A stretch of DNA of 34,400 nucleotides from Lawsonibacter sp. GTDB lineage: Bacteria > Bacillota > Clostridia > Oscillospirales > Oscillospiraceae. The notes beneath the pieces are model-generated. The model did not search any database and was not told where the DNA came from. It worked only from the letters and a program-made list of their open reading frames with translations. Shown piece after piece: positions 15,105 through 23,773 of the stretch. The number at the start of each line of letters is the position of its first letter. Position 1 is the stretch's first letter. Location: assembly GCA_022791995.1 (NCBI GenBank), contig JAAWAD010000092.1, positions 1-34,400 of the forward strand, written 5' to 3'. The position numbers and the translations under genes are program-made.

Positions 15105-15749
15105 ATGGCTGTAAATGATACCTTGTACCATGAGGAGCACGAGCTGATCCAGTTCTGTGCCGGACAGCAATTTCAGACGATTCTCGCGGATCCCCCGTGG
15201 CAATTTCAAAACCGCACCGGGAAAATGGCGCCGGAGCACAAGCGGCTCAGCCGCTACCCCACAATGTCGTTGGATACGATCAAGCAGCTTCCGGTCAGTC
15301 AGGTTGCGCAGGATGCCTGTCATCTGTACCTTTGGGTTCCGAATGCTCTGCTGCCCGACGGACTGGATGTCATGAAGGCCTGGGGATTTCAGTATAAAAC
15401 AAACATTATTTGGGAAAAGGTCCGAAAGGACGGAGAACCGGATGGGCGAGGCGTGGGATTTTATTTCCGAAATGTAACAGAAATGCTCCTGTTTGGGATA
15501 AAGGGATCCAATTTCAGGACACTTTCTCCGGCCCGCACACAGGTAAACCTGATTCGCAGCCGAAAACGGGAGCATTCAAGAAAACCAGACGAGGTGATCC
15601 AGCTGATCGAGAGCTGTAGCCCTGGACCGTACCTGGAGTTATTTGCCAGGGGGGAGCGTCCCGGCTGGACACTGTGGGGCAATCAGGCAAATGAGGAGTA
15701 CGCGCCGGACTGGCCGACCTATTCGTCTGCACGCTCCCTGGCCCTTTAA
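15105..15749 (+). CDS. MT-A70-family DNA adenine methyltransferase
   Basis: 214 residues. The catalytic motif DPPW (29-32) in TILADPPWQF marks the MT-A70/beta-class N6-adenine methyltransferases. YPTMSLDTIKQLPV, HLYLWVPN, WEKVRKDG, GVGFYFRNVTEMLLFG and a C-terminal LELFARGERPGWTLWGN, all typical of this family, follow in order. The ATG at 15105 is two bases after the endonuclease stop; GGAGG is inside its 3' end. It should protect host DNA against the endonuclease, so the recognition site must contain an adenine. rimO follows after 24 bases without a visible terminator. Confidence 0.88.
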   Translation: MAVNDTLYHEEHELIQFCAGQQFQTILADPPWQFQNRTGKMAPEHKRLSRYPTMSLDTIKQLPVSQVAQDACHLYLWVPNALLPDGLDVMKAWGFQYKTNIIWEKVRKDGEPDGRGVGFYFRNVTEMLLFGIKGSNFRTLSPARTQVNLIRSRKREHSRKPDEVIQLIESCSPGPYLELFARGERPGWTLWGNQANEEYAPDWPTYSSARSLAL

Positions 15750-15773
15750 TTTTGCATAAACTGGAGCGATATC

Positions 15774-17099
15774 ATGCCATATAAAGTAGCGTTTATCTCC
15801 CTGGGCTGCGCCAAAAATCTGGTGAACACCGAGCAGATGATGGCGCTGTGCCGGGACGCGGGGTACACAGTCACAGGGGAGCCGGAGGGGGCCGATGTGG
15901 CGGTGGTGAACACCTGCGGCTTTATCGAGTCGGCCAAGAGCGAGGCCATCCAGCAGATTCTGGAGCTGGGGGAGCTGAAGCAGGCGGGGCGGCTGAAAAA
16001 GATTCTGGCGGCTGGCTGTCTGACCCAGCGGTATCCCGGCGAAATCCGTCAGGATTTGCCCGAGGTGGATGGTATGCTGGGCACGGGCAGCTACACCCAG
16101 GTGGTTCCGGCGGTGGAGGCCCTGATGGCCGGAGGACGGCCGGAGCACTTCGGGGACATCCACCGCACCGACGAGGACGGAACGCGCTGGGTGACCACGC
16201 CCCCCTACACCGCCTATCTGAAGATTGCGGAGGGGTGCAGCAACGGCTGTGCCTTCTGCGTCATCCCCAAGCTCCGGGGCCGGTACCGCAGCCGCTCTAT
16301 GGAGGCCCTGCTGGCCGAGGCCCGGGGGCTGGCCGCCGCCGGGGTGAAGGAGCTGATTGTGGTGGCCCAGGACATCACCCGGTACGGTCTGGACCTGGGG
16401 GACGGAACCACCCTGGCCAGGCTGCTGGACGGGCTGTGCCGTCTGGACTTCCACTGGATCCGCCTGCACTACCTGTACCCCGAGGCGGTGACGGAGGAGC
16501 TGATCGAAACCATCGCTCGCCAGCCCAAGATCCTCCACTACCTGGACATCCCCATTCAGCACTGCAACGACGGCATTCTGACCACCATGCGCCGCCGCAG
16601 CACCAAGGCGGAGATCACCGCCCTCTTTGCCCGGCTCCGGGCGGCCATGCCCGACGTGGTGCTCCGTACCTCCCTGATCTGCGGCCTGCCCGGCGAGGGA
16701 GAGGCGGAGTTCGAGGAGCTGTGCGAATTCCTGCAAGAGCAGAGGCTTCCCCGGGTGGGGGTCTTCCAGTTCTCCCCGGAGGAGGGCACCCTGGCCGCCG
16801 CTATGGAGCATCAGGTGGACCCCGATACCGCGGCCCGCCGGGTGGAGCTGGTGGTGGACCTCCAGTCCCAGGTGATGGACGCCTGCAACGAGGAGCGGCT
16901 GGGCTCTGTTATGGAGGTCCTGTGCGAGGGCTTCGACCCCCAGGCGGGGTGCTACGCCGGCCGGACCTACGCCGACTCGGTGGACATCGACGGCCGCGTC
17001 TATTTCACCGCCGCCGGGGCGGTTCCCGCCGGGGAATTCGTCCAGGTGCGCATCACCGGGACGGTGGATGGGGACCTGACTGGAGAACTCGAACCATAG
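15774..17099 (+). CDS. rimO: Ribosomal protein S12 methylthiotransferase RimO
   Basis: 441 residues. A radical-SAM enzyme that adds a methylthio group to an Asp of ribosomal protein S12. The N-terminal UPF0004 domain begins KVAFISLGCAKNLVNTEQM with Cys12 and further Cys in NTCGF and AAGCLTQ. The radical SAM cluster CSNGCAFC has Cys155, Cys159 and Cys162. A C-terminal TRAM domain (about 375-440) ends the protein. LGCAKN with NTE and the serine before LGC favour RimO over the tRNA enzyme MiaB. The ribosome site is CTGGAG. Confidence 0.94.
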   Translation: MPYKVAFISLGCAKNLVNTEQMMALCRDAGYTVTGEPEGADVAVVNTCGFIESAKSEAIQQILELGELKQAGRLKKILAAGCLTQRYPGEIRQDLPEVDGMLGTGSYTQVVPAVEALMAGGRPEHFGDIHRTDEDGTRWVTTPPYTAYLKIAEGCSNGCAFCVIPKLRGRYRSRSMEALLAEARGLAAAGVKELIVVAQDITRYGLDLGDGTTLARLLDGLCRLDFHWIRLHYLYPEAVTEELIETIARQPKILHYLDIPIQHCNDGILTTMRRRSTKAEITALFARLRAAMPDVVLRTSLICGLPGEGEAEFEELCEFLQEQRLPRVGVFQFSPEEGTLAAAMEHQVDPDTAARRVELVVDLQSQVMDACNEERLGSVMEVLCEGFDPQAGCYAGRTYADSVDIDGRVYFTAAGAVPAGEFVQVRITGTVDGDLTGELEP

Positions 17100-17121
17100 G
17101 GACCGTTCCCCTGAACGGTCC
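17099..17121 (+). promoter_or_regulatory. Hairpin at the end of rimO
   Basis: GGACCGTTC (17099-17107), loop, GAACGGTCC (17113-17121): a perfect 9-bp stem starting at the last base of the rimO stop. There is no T run, so it is more likely an mRNA-stabilising or processing hairpin than a terminator. Confidence 0.4.
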
Positions 17122-17181
17122 GGGATTCCATGCTGTACAGGCCGCTGGCTTTTGCAGCGACAGAGAAGGAGACGATAATCC

Positions 17182-17712
17182 ATGCCAATGAACACCGCCA
17201 ACAAGCTGACCATTCTGCGGGTGGTGATGATTCCCGCCTTCCTGCTGGTGCTCTATCTGGACGTGCCCTGGGCCAACTACTGGGCCATGGTCCTCTTCGC
17301 CGCCGCCAGCGTCACCGATACCCTGGACGGCTATATCGCCCGGCACTACAACCAGGTCACCGACTTCGGCAAGTTTATGGACCCCCTGGCGGACAAGTGT
17401 CTGGTCACGGCCGCCATGCTCTGGTTTGTAGAGGTGGGCCAGATGCCCGCCTGGGCCCTGCTCATCGTCATTGTCCGGGAGTTCGGCGTCTCCGGCCTGC
17501 GGATGATTGCCTCGGACAAGGGGCGGGTCATCGCCGCCGGCTGGTCGGGAAAGGTGAAGACCGCCTCTACCATGGTGTGTATTCTGGTGATGCTGCTGCC
17601 CATCCCAAGCACGGTGAATACCATCTGCGTGGCGGTGATTGTGCTGACCACCATCTACTCCGGCGTGGAGTACTTCATGAAGAATATGGACGTTCTGTCC
17701 GGCGCGAAATAG
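17182..17712 (+). CDS. pgsA: CDP-diacylglycerol-glycerol-3-phosphate 3-phosphatidyltransferase
   Basis: 176 residues, an integral membrane enzyme making phosphatidylglycerol phosphate, the first step of phosphatidylglycerol and cardiolipin synthesis. The CDP-alcohol phosphotransferase motif is complete: Asp46, Asp49-Gly50, Ala53-Arg54, Gly63, Asp67 and Asp71. Four to six hydrophobic segments are present. AAGGAG lies before the ATG. The rimO-pgsA order is common in Clostridia. A G+C-rich hairpin (around 17726-17741) separates it from yitT. Confidence 0.93.
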   Translation: MPMNTANKLTILRVVMIPAFLLVLYLDVPWANYWAMVLFAAASVTDTLDGYIARHYNQVTDFGKFMDPLADKCLVTAAMLWFVEVGQMPAWALLIVIVREFGVSGLRMIASDKGRVIAAGWSGKVKTASTMVCILVMLLPIPSTVNTICVAVIVLTTIYSGVEYFMKNMDVLSGAK

Positions 17713-17772
17713 GAGGCCGGCCCCTCCTCCGCCCGGAGGGGGGATTCCGCTTTGAAGGAGATATCTGTATCC

Positions 17773-18642
17773 ATGAACAAATCATCCAAGCTGAAAGAGG
17801 ATGTTCTCTGCACTCTTGCGGTGACGGCCGCGTCCTTTATTTTTGCCGCCAACTTCAAAAGCTTTATCCAGACCGGCGACCTGTTCCCCGGAGGCTTCAA
17901 CGGGCTGACCCGTCTGATTCAGCGGTGCGCCCTGGAGTTTGCCGGTGTGGAGCTGCCCTTCGGCCCCATCAATATCCTGTTCAACATTGTGCCGGCCGTC
18001 ATCAGCTTCAAGTTCATCGGGAAACGGTTCACGCTGTTCTCCTGTCTGACCATTTTGCTGACCAGCATTTTCACCGACCTGCTGCCCTCCTGGTCCATTA
18101 CGGAGGATATTCTGCTCATCTGCGTCTTTGGTGGGCTGATTAACGGCTTTGCCGCCGGTCTGTGCCTGCGGATGCGGGTGACGGCGGGCGGGACCGACTT
18201 TATCGCCATCGCCCTGTCCGAGCGGAAAAATGTGGACGCCTGGAACTACATTCTGTGCGGCAATATCATTATGCTGGCAGTGGCTGGCCTCCTCTTCGGG
18301 TGGAACCGGGCGCTGTATTCCATCCTCTTTCAGTACACCACCACCCAGGTTATCCGCATCCTGGACCCCTCCAGCCGCCGGGCCACCCTGTTCATCGTCA
18401 CCGGGCGGGAGGCCGCCGGCGGAGTGTGCGCCCAGATTCAGGAGACCAACCACACCGCCACCCTGGTGGAGGGGGTGGGCCTGTACAACGGCGACCCCTG
18501 CGTGCTGATCTACTCTGTGGTGGAGAGCGGCCAGCTCCGCCGCCTGATCCGGGACATCCACCAGTCTGACCCCAAGGCCTTTGTCAACGTGATCCGTACA
18601 GACAAGCTGGCCGGGCGGTTCTACCGGAGACCCAGAGACTGA
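17773..18642 (+). CDS. YitT family membrane protein (DUF2179)
   Basis: 289 residues. About five membrane spans occupy residues 10-190, with the family features GGFNGLTRL, GGLINGFAAGLCLRMRVTAGGTDFIA and NIIMLAVAGLLFGW. A C-terminal soluble DUF2179 domain (about 205-288) begins near ATLFIVTGREAAG. The ATG at 17773 is preferred, with AAGGAG twelve bases upstream; an in-frame TTG at 17752 would add seven residues. The role of YitT proteins is not settled. Confidence 0.88.
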   Translation: MNKSSKLKEDVLCTLAVTAASFIFAANFKSFIQTGDLFPGGFNGLTRLIQRCALEFAGVELPFGPINILFNIVPAVISFKFIGKRFTLFSCLTILLTSIFTDLLPSWSITEDILLICVFGGLINGFAAGLCLRMRVTAGGTDFIAIALSERKNVDAWNYILCGNIIMLAVAGLLFGWNRALYSILFQYTTTQVIRILDPSSRRATLFIVTGREAAGGVCAQIQETNHTATLVEGVGLYNGDPCVLIYSVVESGQLRRLIRDIHQSDPKAFVNVIRTDKLAGRFYRRPRD

Positions 18643-18660
18643 GGAGGGGGAGGAATACCT

Positions 18661-19866
18661 GTGACCGACATCCGAAGGGCCCGCACCTGGGCGGAGATCG
18701 ACCTGGATGCCCTGGCCCACAACTGCCACACCCTGCGCCAGCTCGCCATAAGCCCCTTCTGCCCCCAGCCCAGGTTTCTGGGTCTGGTGAAGGCCAACGC
18801 CTATGGTCACGGGGCGGTACCTGTGGCGAAAAAGCTGGCGAGCCTGGGGGTGGATATGCTGGCCGTGGCCTGTCTGGCCGAGGCCGCCGAGCTGCGGGAG
18901 GCAGGCGTTTCCCTTCCCATCCTCTGCCTGGGGATGACGCCCCCTGAGCTCGCCCCGGAGCTGCTGGCCTATGACGTCACCCAGACGGTGGGCGACCTGG
19001 AGACGGGGCGGGCTCTGTCCGCCGCCGCTGTGGCCGCCGGCAAGACGCTGAAGATCCATGTAAAGCTGGACACCGGCATGGGCCGGCTGGGCTTTGTGTA
19101 CTGCACGGACGACGATGAGGCCGCGCTGGAGCGCGTTGCCGGAGAAATTGCGGCCCTCTGTGCCCTGCCCGGCCTGGAGGCGGAGGGTATCTTCACCCAC
19201 TTTGCCAATGCCGACGGCAGCCAGGCCTATACCCACCGCCAGACAGACCGCTTTCAGGACGTGCTCGGAGAGCTCCACGACCTGGGCCTTGACGCTATCT
19301 CCATTCACCACTGCGCGGCCAGCGCTGCCGTGTTAAACTGTCCCTGGACCGCTGCGGGGGCAAACATGATCCGCCCCGGCATCGCCCTGTATGGCTATGT
19401 CCCCGACCCGTCGGTGGAGGACCCCGGCCTGCGCCCGGTGATGACGGTGAAAAGCCGCATCGCCGCAGTCCGGGACCTGCCCGCCGGCAGCTTCATCAGC
19501 TACGGCTGCACCGCCCGGCTGGCCCGGGATTCCAGGCTTGCGGTGGTGCCCGTCGGCTACGGGGACGGCTACCCCCGATCGATGTCCAACCGCATGAAGA
19601 TGCTGGTCCATGGGATGCCATGCCCCGTGGTGGGCCGGGTGTGCATGGACATGTGCATGGTGGACGTCACCGACATACCCGGGGTCCAGGCGGGGGACAC
19701 AGCCACGGTGTACGGTCCCGGCCTGACCCAGCGGGCGGCGGAGCTGGACGGCACCATTGTGTACGAGCTGCTGTGCCAAATTTCTCCCCGGGTTCCCCGC
19801 GTCTATCTGGAGCAGGGGCGGGAAATCGGGGGACGGACGGGCTCAAATCCGCCGGACAGCCCCTGA
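18661..19866 (+). CDS. alr: Alanine racemase
   Basis: 401 residues. A PLP enzyme converting L- to D-alanine for peptidoglycan. The PLP lysine is Lys44 in VKANAYGHG; the second catalytic residue Tyr281 is in SYGCTARL; GMGRLGF and HCAASAA are conserved. GTG start with GAGGAGG upstream. The downstream mazF recalls the alr-ndoA order of Bacillus, but no antitoxin gene lies between. The last about 20 residues extend past the usual end. Confidence 0.95.
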   Translation: MTDIRRARTWAEIDLDALAHNCHTLRQLAISPFCPQPRFLGLVKANAYGHGAVPVAKKLASLGVDMLAVACLAEAAELREAGVSLPILCLGMTPPELAPELLAYDVTQTVGDLETGRALSAAAVAAGKTLKIHVKLDTGMGRLGFVYCTDDDEAALERVAGEIAALCALPGLEAEGIFTHFANADGSQAYTHRQTDRFQDVLGELHDLGLDAISIHHCAASAAVLNCPWTAAGANMIRPGIALYGYVPDPSVEDPGLRPVMTVKSRIAAVRDLPAGSFISYGCTARLARDSRLAVVPVGYGDGYPRSMSNRMKMLVHGMPCPVVGRVCMDMCMVDVTDIPGVQAGDTATVYGPGLTQRAAELDGTIVYELLCQISPRVPRVYLEQGREIGGRTGSNPPDSP

Positions 19867-20051
19867 GGCCCCGTCGCTCTCCGTGCCCCTTCGCCTCCGG
19901 CGCGCATAGTATGGTATGGAGCGGCGGGGGACCGCGTTCCCCCGGGGCAGAACGGCAACGGCGGGAGCATACACCGCCGGCGCCCCGCCGCGAAAGGTGG
20001 CGGAACGATTTCGGAAAAAAGGTATAATTCCCGCCGCTGCGTGGGAGAATC
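19867..20051 (+). other. G+C-rich spacer between alr and the mazF leader
   Basis: No mazE-like gene is visible. A 38-codon frame from 19912 lacks a ribosome site and any antitoxin-like pattern. There are several G+C-rich inverted repeats (for example CGGGGGACC/GTTCCCCCG near 19924-19940) and one consensus TATAAT at 20023-20028 without a good -35, which is the likely mazF promoter. Confidence 0.45.
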
Positions 20052-20097
20052 ATAGTACGGCGTTACATAGGGGGCAAAACCCCGTAACGCGTGCTAT
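20052..20097 (+). promoter_or_regulatory. Long leader hairpin before mazF
   Basis: ATAGTAC (20052-20058) pairs with GTGCTAT (20091-20097), GCGTTAC (20060-20066) with GTAACGC (20084-20090) and GGGG (20071-20074) with CCCC (20080-20083), loop CAAAA. The stem holds TACAT (20064-20068), which as RNA is UACAU, the cleavage site known for Bacillus subtilis MazF. The hairpin lies downstream of the TATAAT at 20023 and 24 bases before the mazF start. Confidence 0.55.
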
Positions 20098-20121
20098 CCT
20101 TCCAGCGGAGTGTGAACGTAC

Positions 20122-20487
20122 GTGGACAACAGCGTGAAACGAGGCGACATCTTTTACGCCGACCTGAGCCCGGTGGTGGGCAGCGAGCAGGGGGGCGTGC
20201 GGCCTGTACTCATCGTGCAGAATGACACAGGCAACCGGCACAGCCCCACGGTGATTGCTGCGGCCATCACGTCCCAGACGGGAAAGGCCCGGCTGCCGAC
20301 CCATATTTCCGTCTCCCCCATGAGTTGCGGACTGCCCAAGGAGTCCGTCATCCTTCTGGAGCAGATGCGGACTTTGGATAAGCGCCGCCTGCGGGAGAAG
20401 ATGGGGCGGCTGGACGAGGGGGTCATGCGGCAGGTGGACACAGCAATCGCCGTCAGCCTGGGCCTCCATCCAGACACCCTGGTGTAA
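20122..20487 (+). CDS. MazF/NdoA-type mRNA interferase
   Basis: 121 residues, the type II toxin MazF (EndoA) family of ribosome-independent endoribonucleases. [30 protein letters not shown], the typical N-terminal barrel with the catalytic Arg in GGVRPVLI, is present; [13 protein letters not shown] and [10 protein letters not shown] follow, and the C-terminus is complete. The GTG at 20122 is the first start in frame, with GGAG about eleven bases upstream. Position after alr is as in Bacillus. No mazE antitoxin was found next to it, so it is either controlled by an antitoxin elsewhere or by its own leader. Confidence 0.9.
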   Translation: MDNSVKRGDIFYADLSPVVGSEQGGVRPVLIVQNDTGNRHSPTVIAAAITSQTGKARLPTHISVSPMSCGLPKESVILLEQMRTLDKRRLREKMGRLDEGVMRQVDTAIAVSLGLHPDTLV

Positions 20488-20495
20488 GAGACGCA

Positions 20496-20520
20496 CAGGG
20501 GCCGCCCCCGCGGCGGTCCC
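20496..20520. repeat. G+C-rich inverted repeat B, copy 2
   Basis: GGGGCCGCC (20498-20506) pairs with GGCGGTCCC (20512-20520) with one G-T pair. The 12-mer CAGGGGCCGCCC is identical to 5164-5175. It begins nine bases after the mazF stop, without a T run. Confidence 0.5.
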
Positions 20521-20584
20521 TACATAGCTATCCTGTTGCCCCAAGGGGGGACAACACCGCTTGAGACAAAGGAGTTTACATGCC

Positions 20585-21094
20585 ATGAGAAAGAGAAGAA
20601 CCGGCGCCTTGGCTGCGGCCCTGACCCTGGCCGTTCTGCTGGCCGGCACCGCCCTGGCCGCCGGCGGCCAGGACGACCCCCTGGTCACGCTAAGTTACCT
20701 GAATCAGACCGTGCTTCCCCAGATCCTCAGCCAGGTGGAAAAGAACACCGCCCAGCAGCAGGAGGACCTGGCCAAGCGCTTTCAGGAGCAGCTCAGCCAG
20801 TATGGAAGCACCGGCTCCAGCGCCACAGGCGCCGCCTATACCCTGGTCACCCTTACCAGCGGCCAGACCATGTCCCTGGAGCTCGGGTGCGAGGTCCTGC
20901 TTCGGGTGGGGTCTGTTACCGTGTCTGCCGACAGCGCCCCCGCCCTGATTGACACCTCCTCCGGCGGCACCCTTGGCAGCGGCGCGTCCCTGCTCCAGAA
21001 TCATCTGTATCTGTCCACCATCGAGGGACGGACCTTGACCCCCACCTCAGCCACAGTGAAGCTGATGGCCCGAGGGGGCTATACCATCTCATAA
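20585..21094 (+). CDS. Small secreted protein of unknown function
   Basis: 169 residues. A clear signal peptide (MRKRR, hydrophobic core, ALA cleavage near residue 25) is followed by a helical stretch (about 35-75, LSYLNQTVLPQIL, many Gln and Glu, possible coiled coil). A beta-rich C-terminal part has the pattern TLTSGQTMSLELGCEVLLRVG, ALIDTSSGG, NHLYLS and ARGGYTIS. I have seen similar sequences in secreted proteins of Clostridia but know no function. The ATG at 20585 is chosen because it starts the signal peptide; AAGGAG is about ten bases upstream. Confidence 0.7.
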   Translation: MRKRRTGALAAALTLAVLLAGTALAAGGQDDPLVTLSYLNQTVLPQILSQVEKNTAQQQEDLAKRFQEQLSQYGSTGSSATGAAYTLVTLTSGQTMSLELGCEVLLRVGSVTVSADSAPALIDTSSGGTLGSGASLLQNHLYLSTIEGRTLTPTSATVKLMARGGYTIS

Positions 21095-21185
21095 ACTGAA
21101 AAGGTCATACCGCACATCAGGCTGCAACAGAATCCGGCTGTCTCATGCGCGGCGCTTCCATGTATAGAAAAAAGGAGCATTTCAA

Positions 21186-21998
21186 ATGAATCTGAAGAGA
21201 ATTTGTGTCCTTTCCTTTAGCCCCACCGGGGGGACGGAGAAAATTGCCCGCCTTGCCGCCGGAGAGTTGGCCGGGCGGCTGGGACTGGAACAGGTCTTTC
21301 TTGACTTTACCAGGCCGGAGGACCGCCAGTCGGAGTACCGCTTTGGACCGGACAACCTGCTGGTGATGGCCTCTCCGGTGTATGCCGGCCGGCTGCCCAA
21401 TAAGCTGATGCCGGAGTATCAGGCAAAGGTGTTTGGCGGCGGAACCCCGGCGGTGCCCCTTTGCGTCTTTGGCAACCGCAGCCCGGACGAGGCCCTGCGG
21501 GAGCTGGTCCTCCTGCTGGAGGGCAACGGCTTCCAGGTGGTCGGGGCCGCCGCCTTCGCCGGGCGGCACGCCTTCTCCGACAGGGTGGGCGCGGGACGGC
21601 CGGACGAGGCCGACCTGGCCCGGATTGCCCAGTTTGCCGCCGGAGTTGCAGAGAAGCTGACCGGGGACAGCCTGCCCCCCCTGGACATAGACCGCAGCGA
21701 AATCGGTCCCTACTACACACCTCTGAAAGAGGACGGCGCCCCCGCCAAATTCCTGAAGGCCAAGCCCCAGACCGATTGGGACAAATGCGTCCACTGTGGC
21801 CTGTGCGCCCGGTCCTGCCCCATGGGCAGCATCGACAGGGAGAGCATGGAGGCCACAGGCCTGTGCATCAAGTGTCAGGCCTGCGTCCGCGGCTGCCCCA
21901 CCCACGCAAAGTTTTTCACGGACGGCGACTTCCTTTCTCATGTGGCCATGCTGGAGCAGAACTACACCCGCCGGGCGGAACATCAAATCGTTCTCTGA
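21186..21998 (+). CDS. EFR1-type flavodoxin/ferredoxin protein
   Basis: 270 residues. The N-terminal flavodoxin-like domain has the FMN-binding loop SFSPTGGTEKIA (10-21). Near the C-terminus are two 4Fe-4S motifs, CVHCGLCARSCP from Cys201 and CIKCQACVRGCP from Cys227. It matches the EFR1 family of small electron-transfer proteins in anaerobes. The start has AAAAGGAG. It ends against the riboflavin operon, sharing a two-way terminator; this is only neighbourhood, although its FMN cofactor derives from that pathway. Confidence 0.9.
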   Translation: MNLKRICVLSFSPTGGTEKIARLAAGELAGRLGLEQVFLDFTRPEDRQSEYRFGPDNLLVMASPVYAGRLPNKLMPEYQAKVFGGGTPAVPLCVFGNRSPDEALRELVLLLEGNGFQVVGAAAFAGRHAFSDRVGAGRPDEADLARIAQFAAGVAEKLTGDSLPPLDIDRSEIGPYYTPLKEDGAPAKFLKAKPQTDWDKCVHCGLCARSCPMGSIDRESMEATGLCIKCQACVRGCPTHAKFFTDGDFLSHVAMLEQNYTRRAEHQIVL

Positions 21999-22002
21999 TA
22001 TG

Positions 22003-22040
22003 GAGAGGGCCTGCCGGATGCCCGGCAGGCCCTCTCTTTT
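22003..22040. terminator. Two-way intrinsic terminator
   Basis: GAGAGGGCCTGCCGG (22003-22017), loop ATGC, perfect complement (22022-22036), then TTTT on the plus strand. It ends the EFR1 gene and overlaps the stop of ribH coming from the other side. Confidence 0.8.
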
Positions 22041-22503
22041 ACCCCAGCGCCCGGATAAGATTCACCATCTCAATGGCACCCTGGGCGCAGTCGGCGCCCT
22101 TGTTGCCCGCCTTGGTGCCGGAGCGCTCAATGGCCTGCTCGATGGTGTCGGTGGTGAGAACTCCGAAGAGCACCGGTACGCCGCTGTGCATCGACGCGGC
22201 GGCGACGCCCTTGGACACCTCGGCGCACACATAGTCGTAGTGACTGGTGCTCCCCCGAATCACTGCCCCCAGGGCGATGACCGCGTCGTACCTTCCGCTC
22301 CGGGCCATTTTTTCGGCAATGAGCGGAATTTCGAAGGCGCCGGGGACCCAGGCCAGGGAGATGTCCTCCGCCTGCACGCCGTGGCGCAGCAGAACATCCT
22401 CGCAGCCGCTGACCAGCTTGGAAACAATAAACTCGTTGAACCGGGCGGCCACAATACCGATTTTGATGCCCTCCGACACCAGCTTGCCCTCATAAACTTT
22501 CAT
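22039..22503 (-). CDS. ribH: 6,7-dimethyl-8-ribityllumazine synthase
   Basis: 154 residues, last gene of the riboflavin operon. It joins 3,4-dihydroxy-2-butanone 4-phosphate with the ribityl-amino-uracil to make lumazine, normally as a 60-mer shell. [45 protein letters not shown] and [23 protein letters not shown] (last three stretches in order) are typical. AGGAGG is upstream of the ATG at 22503. Confidence 0.96.
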   Translation of the reverse strand: MKVYEGKLVSEGIKIGIVAARFNEFIVSKLVSGCEDVLLRHGVQAEDISLAWVPGAFEIPLIAEKMARSGRYDAVIALGAVIRGSTSHYDYVCAEVSKGVAAASMHSGVPVLFGVLTTDTIEQAIERSGTKAGNKGADCAQGAIEMVNLIRALG

Positions 22504-22555
22504 AGTTTTTCCTCCTGTTTTCCATTTTGTCTGCCCCCGGAGGGGCCGCGTATGC

Positions 22556-23758
22556 TCAATAGCTCAGCAGATGCCCCATACGCTGCTGCTTGGTGCGCAG
22601 GTAGAACAGGTCCTCCGGGGTGGCGGCCACTTGAATGGGCACCCTCTCCACAATCTCCAGCCCAAAGCCGGACAGCTGATAGACCTTGTCCGGGTTGTTG
22701 GTCAGCAGGCGCATAGTCCGCACACCCAGATCCCGGAGAATCTGGGCCCCTGTCCAGTACTCCCGCAGGTCGGGGGCGAAGCCCAGCTCCACGTTGGCGT
22801 CCACCGTGTCGAGCCCTCGCTCCTGAAGGGCGTAGGCCTTCAGCTTGTTTATCAGGCCGATGCCCCGCCCCTCCTGGCGCATATACAGCAGAACGCCCCG
22901 TCCCTCCGCCTCGATCTGCTCCAGGGCGGCGGCCAGCTGCCGGCCGCAGTCGCACCGTCGGGAACCGAACACGTCCCCGGTAAGGCATTCGGAGTGGACC
23001 CGGCACAACACGTCCTGTCCGTCCCCCAGTTCCCCCTTCACCAGGGCCACATGGTGCTCCCCGGTCAGGTCGTTGACGTAGCCATAGACCTGAAAGGTTC
23101 CGAATTCCGTGGGCAGCTGGGCGGCGGCCTGGCACACCACATGCTTGTCATGGCGGCGGCAGTAATCCTGAAGGGCCCGAATGGTCACCACCTTCATTCC
23201 CCACTCCGCCGCCTTCTCCAGCAGCTCGCTGGTGCGCATCATGGTGCCGTCCTCCCGCATGATCTCGCAGCACAGGCCGCACTGGGTCAGCCCCGCCAGA
23301 CGGCACAGGTCCACCGTGGCCTCCGTGTGGCCATTCCGGGCAAGGACGCCGCCCCGCCGGGCGGTCAGGGGAAAGACGTGGCCGGGCCGGCGCAGCTCCT
23401 CCGGCTTTGTGGCCGGGTCGGCGCATTTGCGGCAGGTATAGCCCCGCTCCTGGGCGGAGATGCCGGTGGTGGTGTCCATGTGGTCGATGGACACCGTAAA
23501 GGCGGTGGCGTGGTTGTCGGTGTTCACCTTCACCATCTGCTCCAGGCCCAGGCGGCCGGCGATCTCCTCACTCATAGGGGTGCAGATCAGGCCCTTGGCG
23601 TAAATGGCCATAAAGTTGACGTTCTCCGTGGTGGCGAACTGCGCGGCGCAGATCATGTCCCCCTCGTTCTCCCGGTCCGGGTCGTCGATGGTGATGATGA
23701 TGTGCCCGGCGCGCAGCTCCTCCAGGGCCTCTTCCACGGTGCAGTAGGGGTGTTCCAT
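22556..23758 (-). CDS. ribBA: Bifunctional DHBP synthase / GTP cyclohydrolase II
   Basis: 400 residues. The N-terminal half (about 1-200) makes 3,4-dihydroxy-2-butanone 4-phosphate from ribulose 5-phosphate, with [10 protein letters not shown] at 25-34 and [14 protein letters not shown]. The C-terminal half (about 205-400) opens GTP, with the zinc Cys set of [15 protein letters not shown] and the RQEGRGIGL loop. AAGGAGG precedes the ATG at 23758. It supplies both branches of riboflavin synthesis, 15 bases after ribE. Confidence 0.96.
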   Translation of the reverse strand: MEHPYCTVEEALEELRAGHIIITIDDPDRENEGDMICAAQFATTENVNFMAIYAKGLICTPMSEEIAGRLGLEQMVKVNTDNHATAFTVSIDHMDTTTGISAQERGYTCRKCADPATKPEELRRPGHVFPLTARRGGVLARNGHTEATVDLCRLAGLTQCGLCCEIMREDGTMMRTSELLEKAAEWGMKVVTIRALQDYCRRHDKHVVCQAAAQLPTEFGTFQVYGYVNDLTGEHHVALVKGELGDGQDVLCRVHSECLTGDVFGSRRCDCGRQLAAALEQIEAEGRGVLLYMRQEGRGIGLINKLKAYALQERGLDTVDANVELGFAPDLREYWTGAQILRDLGVRTMRLLTNNPDKVYQLSGFGLEIVERVPIQVAATPEDLFYLRTKQQRMGHLLSY

Positions 23759-23773
23759 GGTATGTCCTCCTTG

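Noticed and set aside
14100-15773. Attachment-site type direct repeats around the restriction-modification island
   Set aside because: I found no convincing matching repeats at the two edges by eye, and there is no integrase gene.
19912-20027. Possible mazE antitoxin (38 codons) before mazF
   Set aside because: There is no ribosome site and no ribbon-helix-helix or AbrB-like pattern; it is G/C-driven Arg/Pro/Gly sequence continuing an antisense-type frame.
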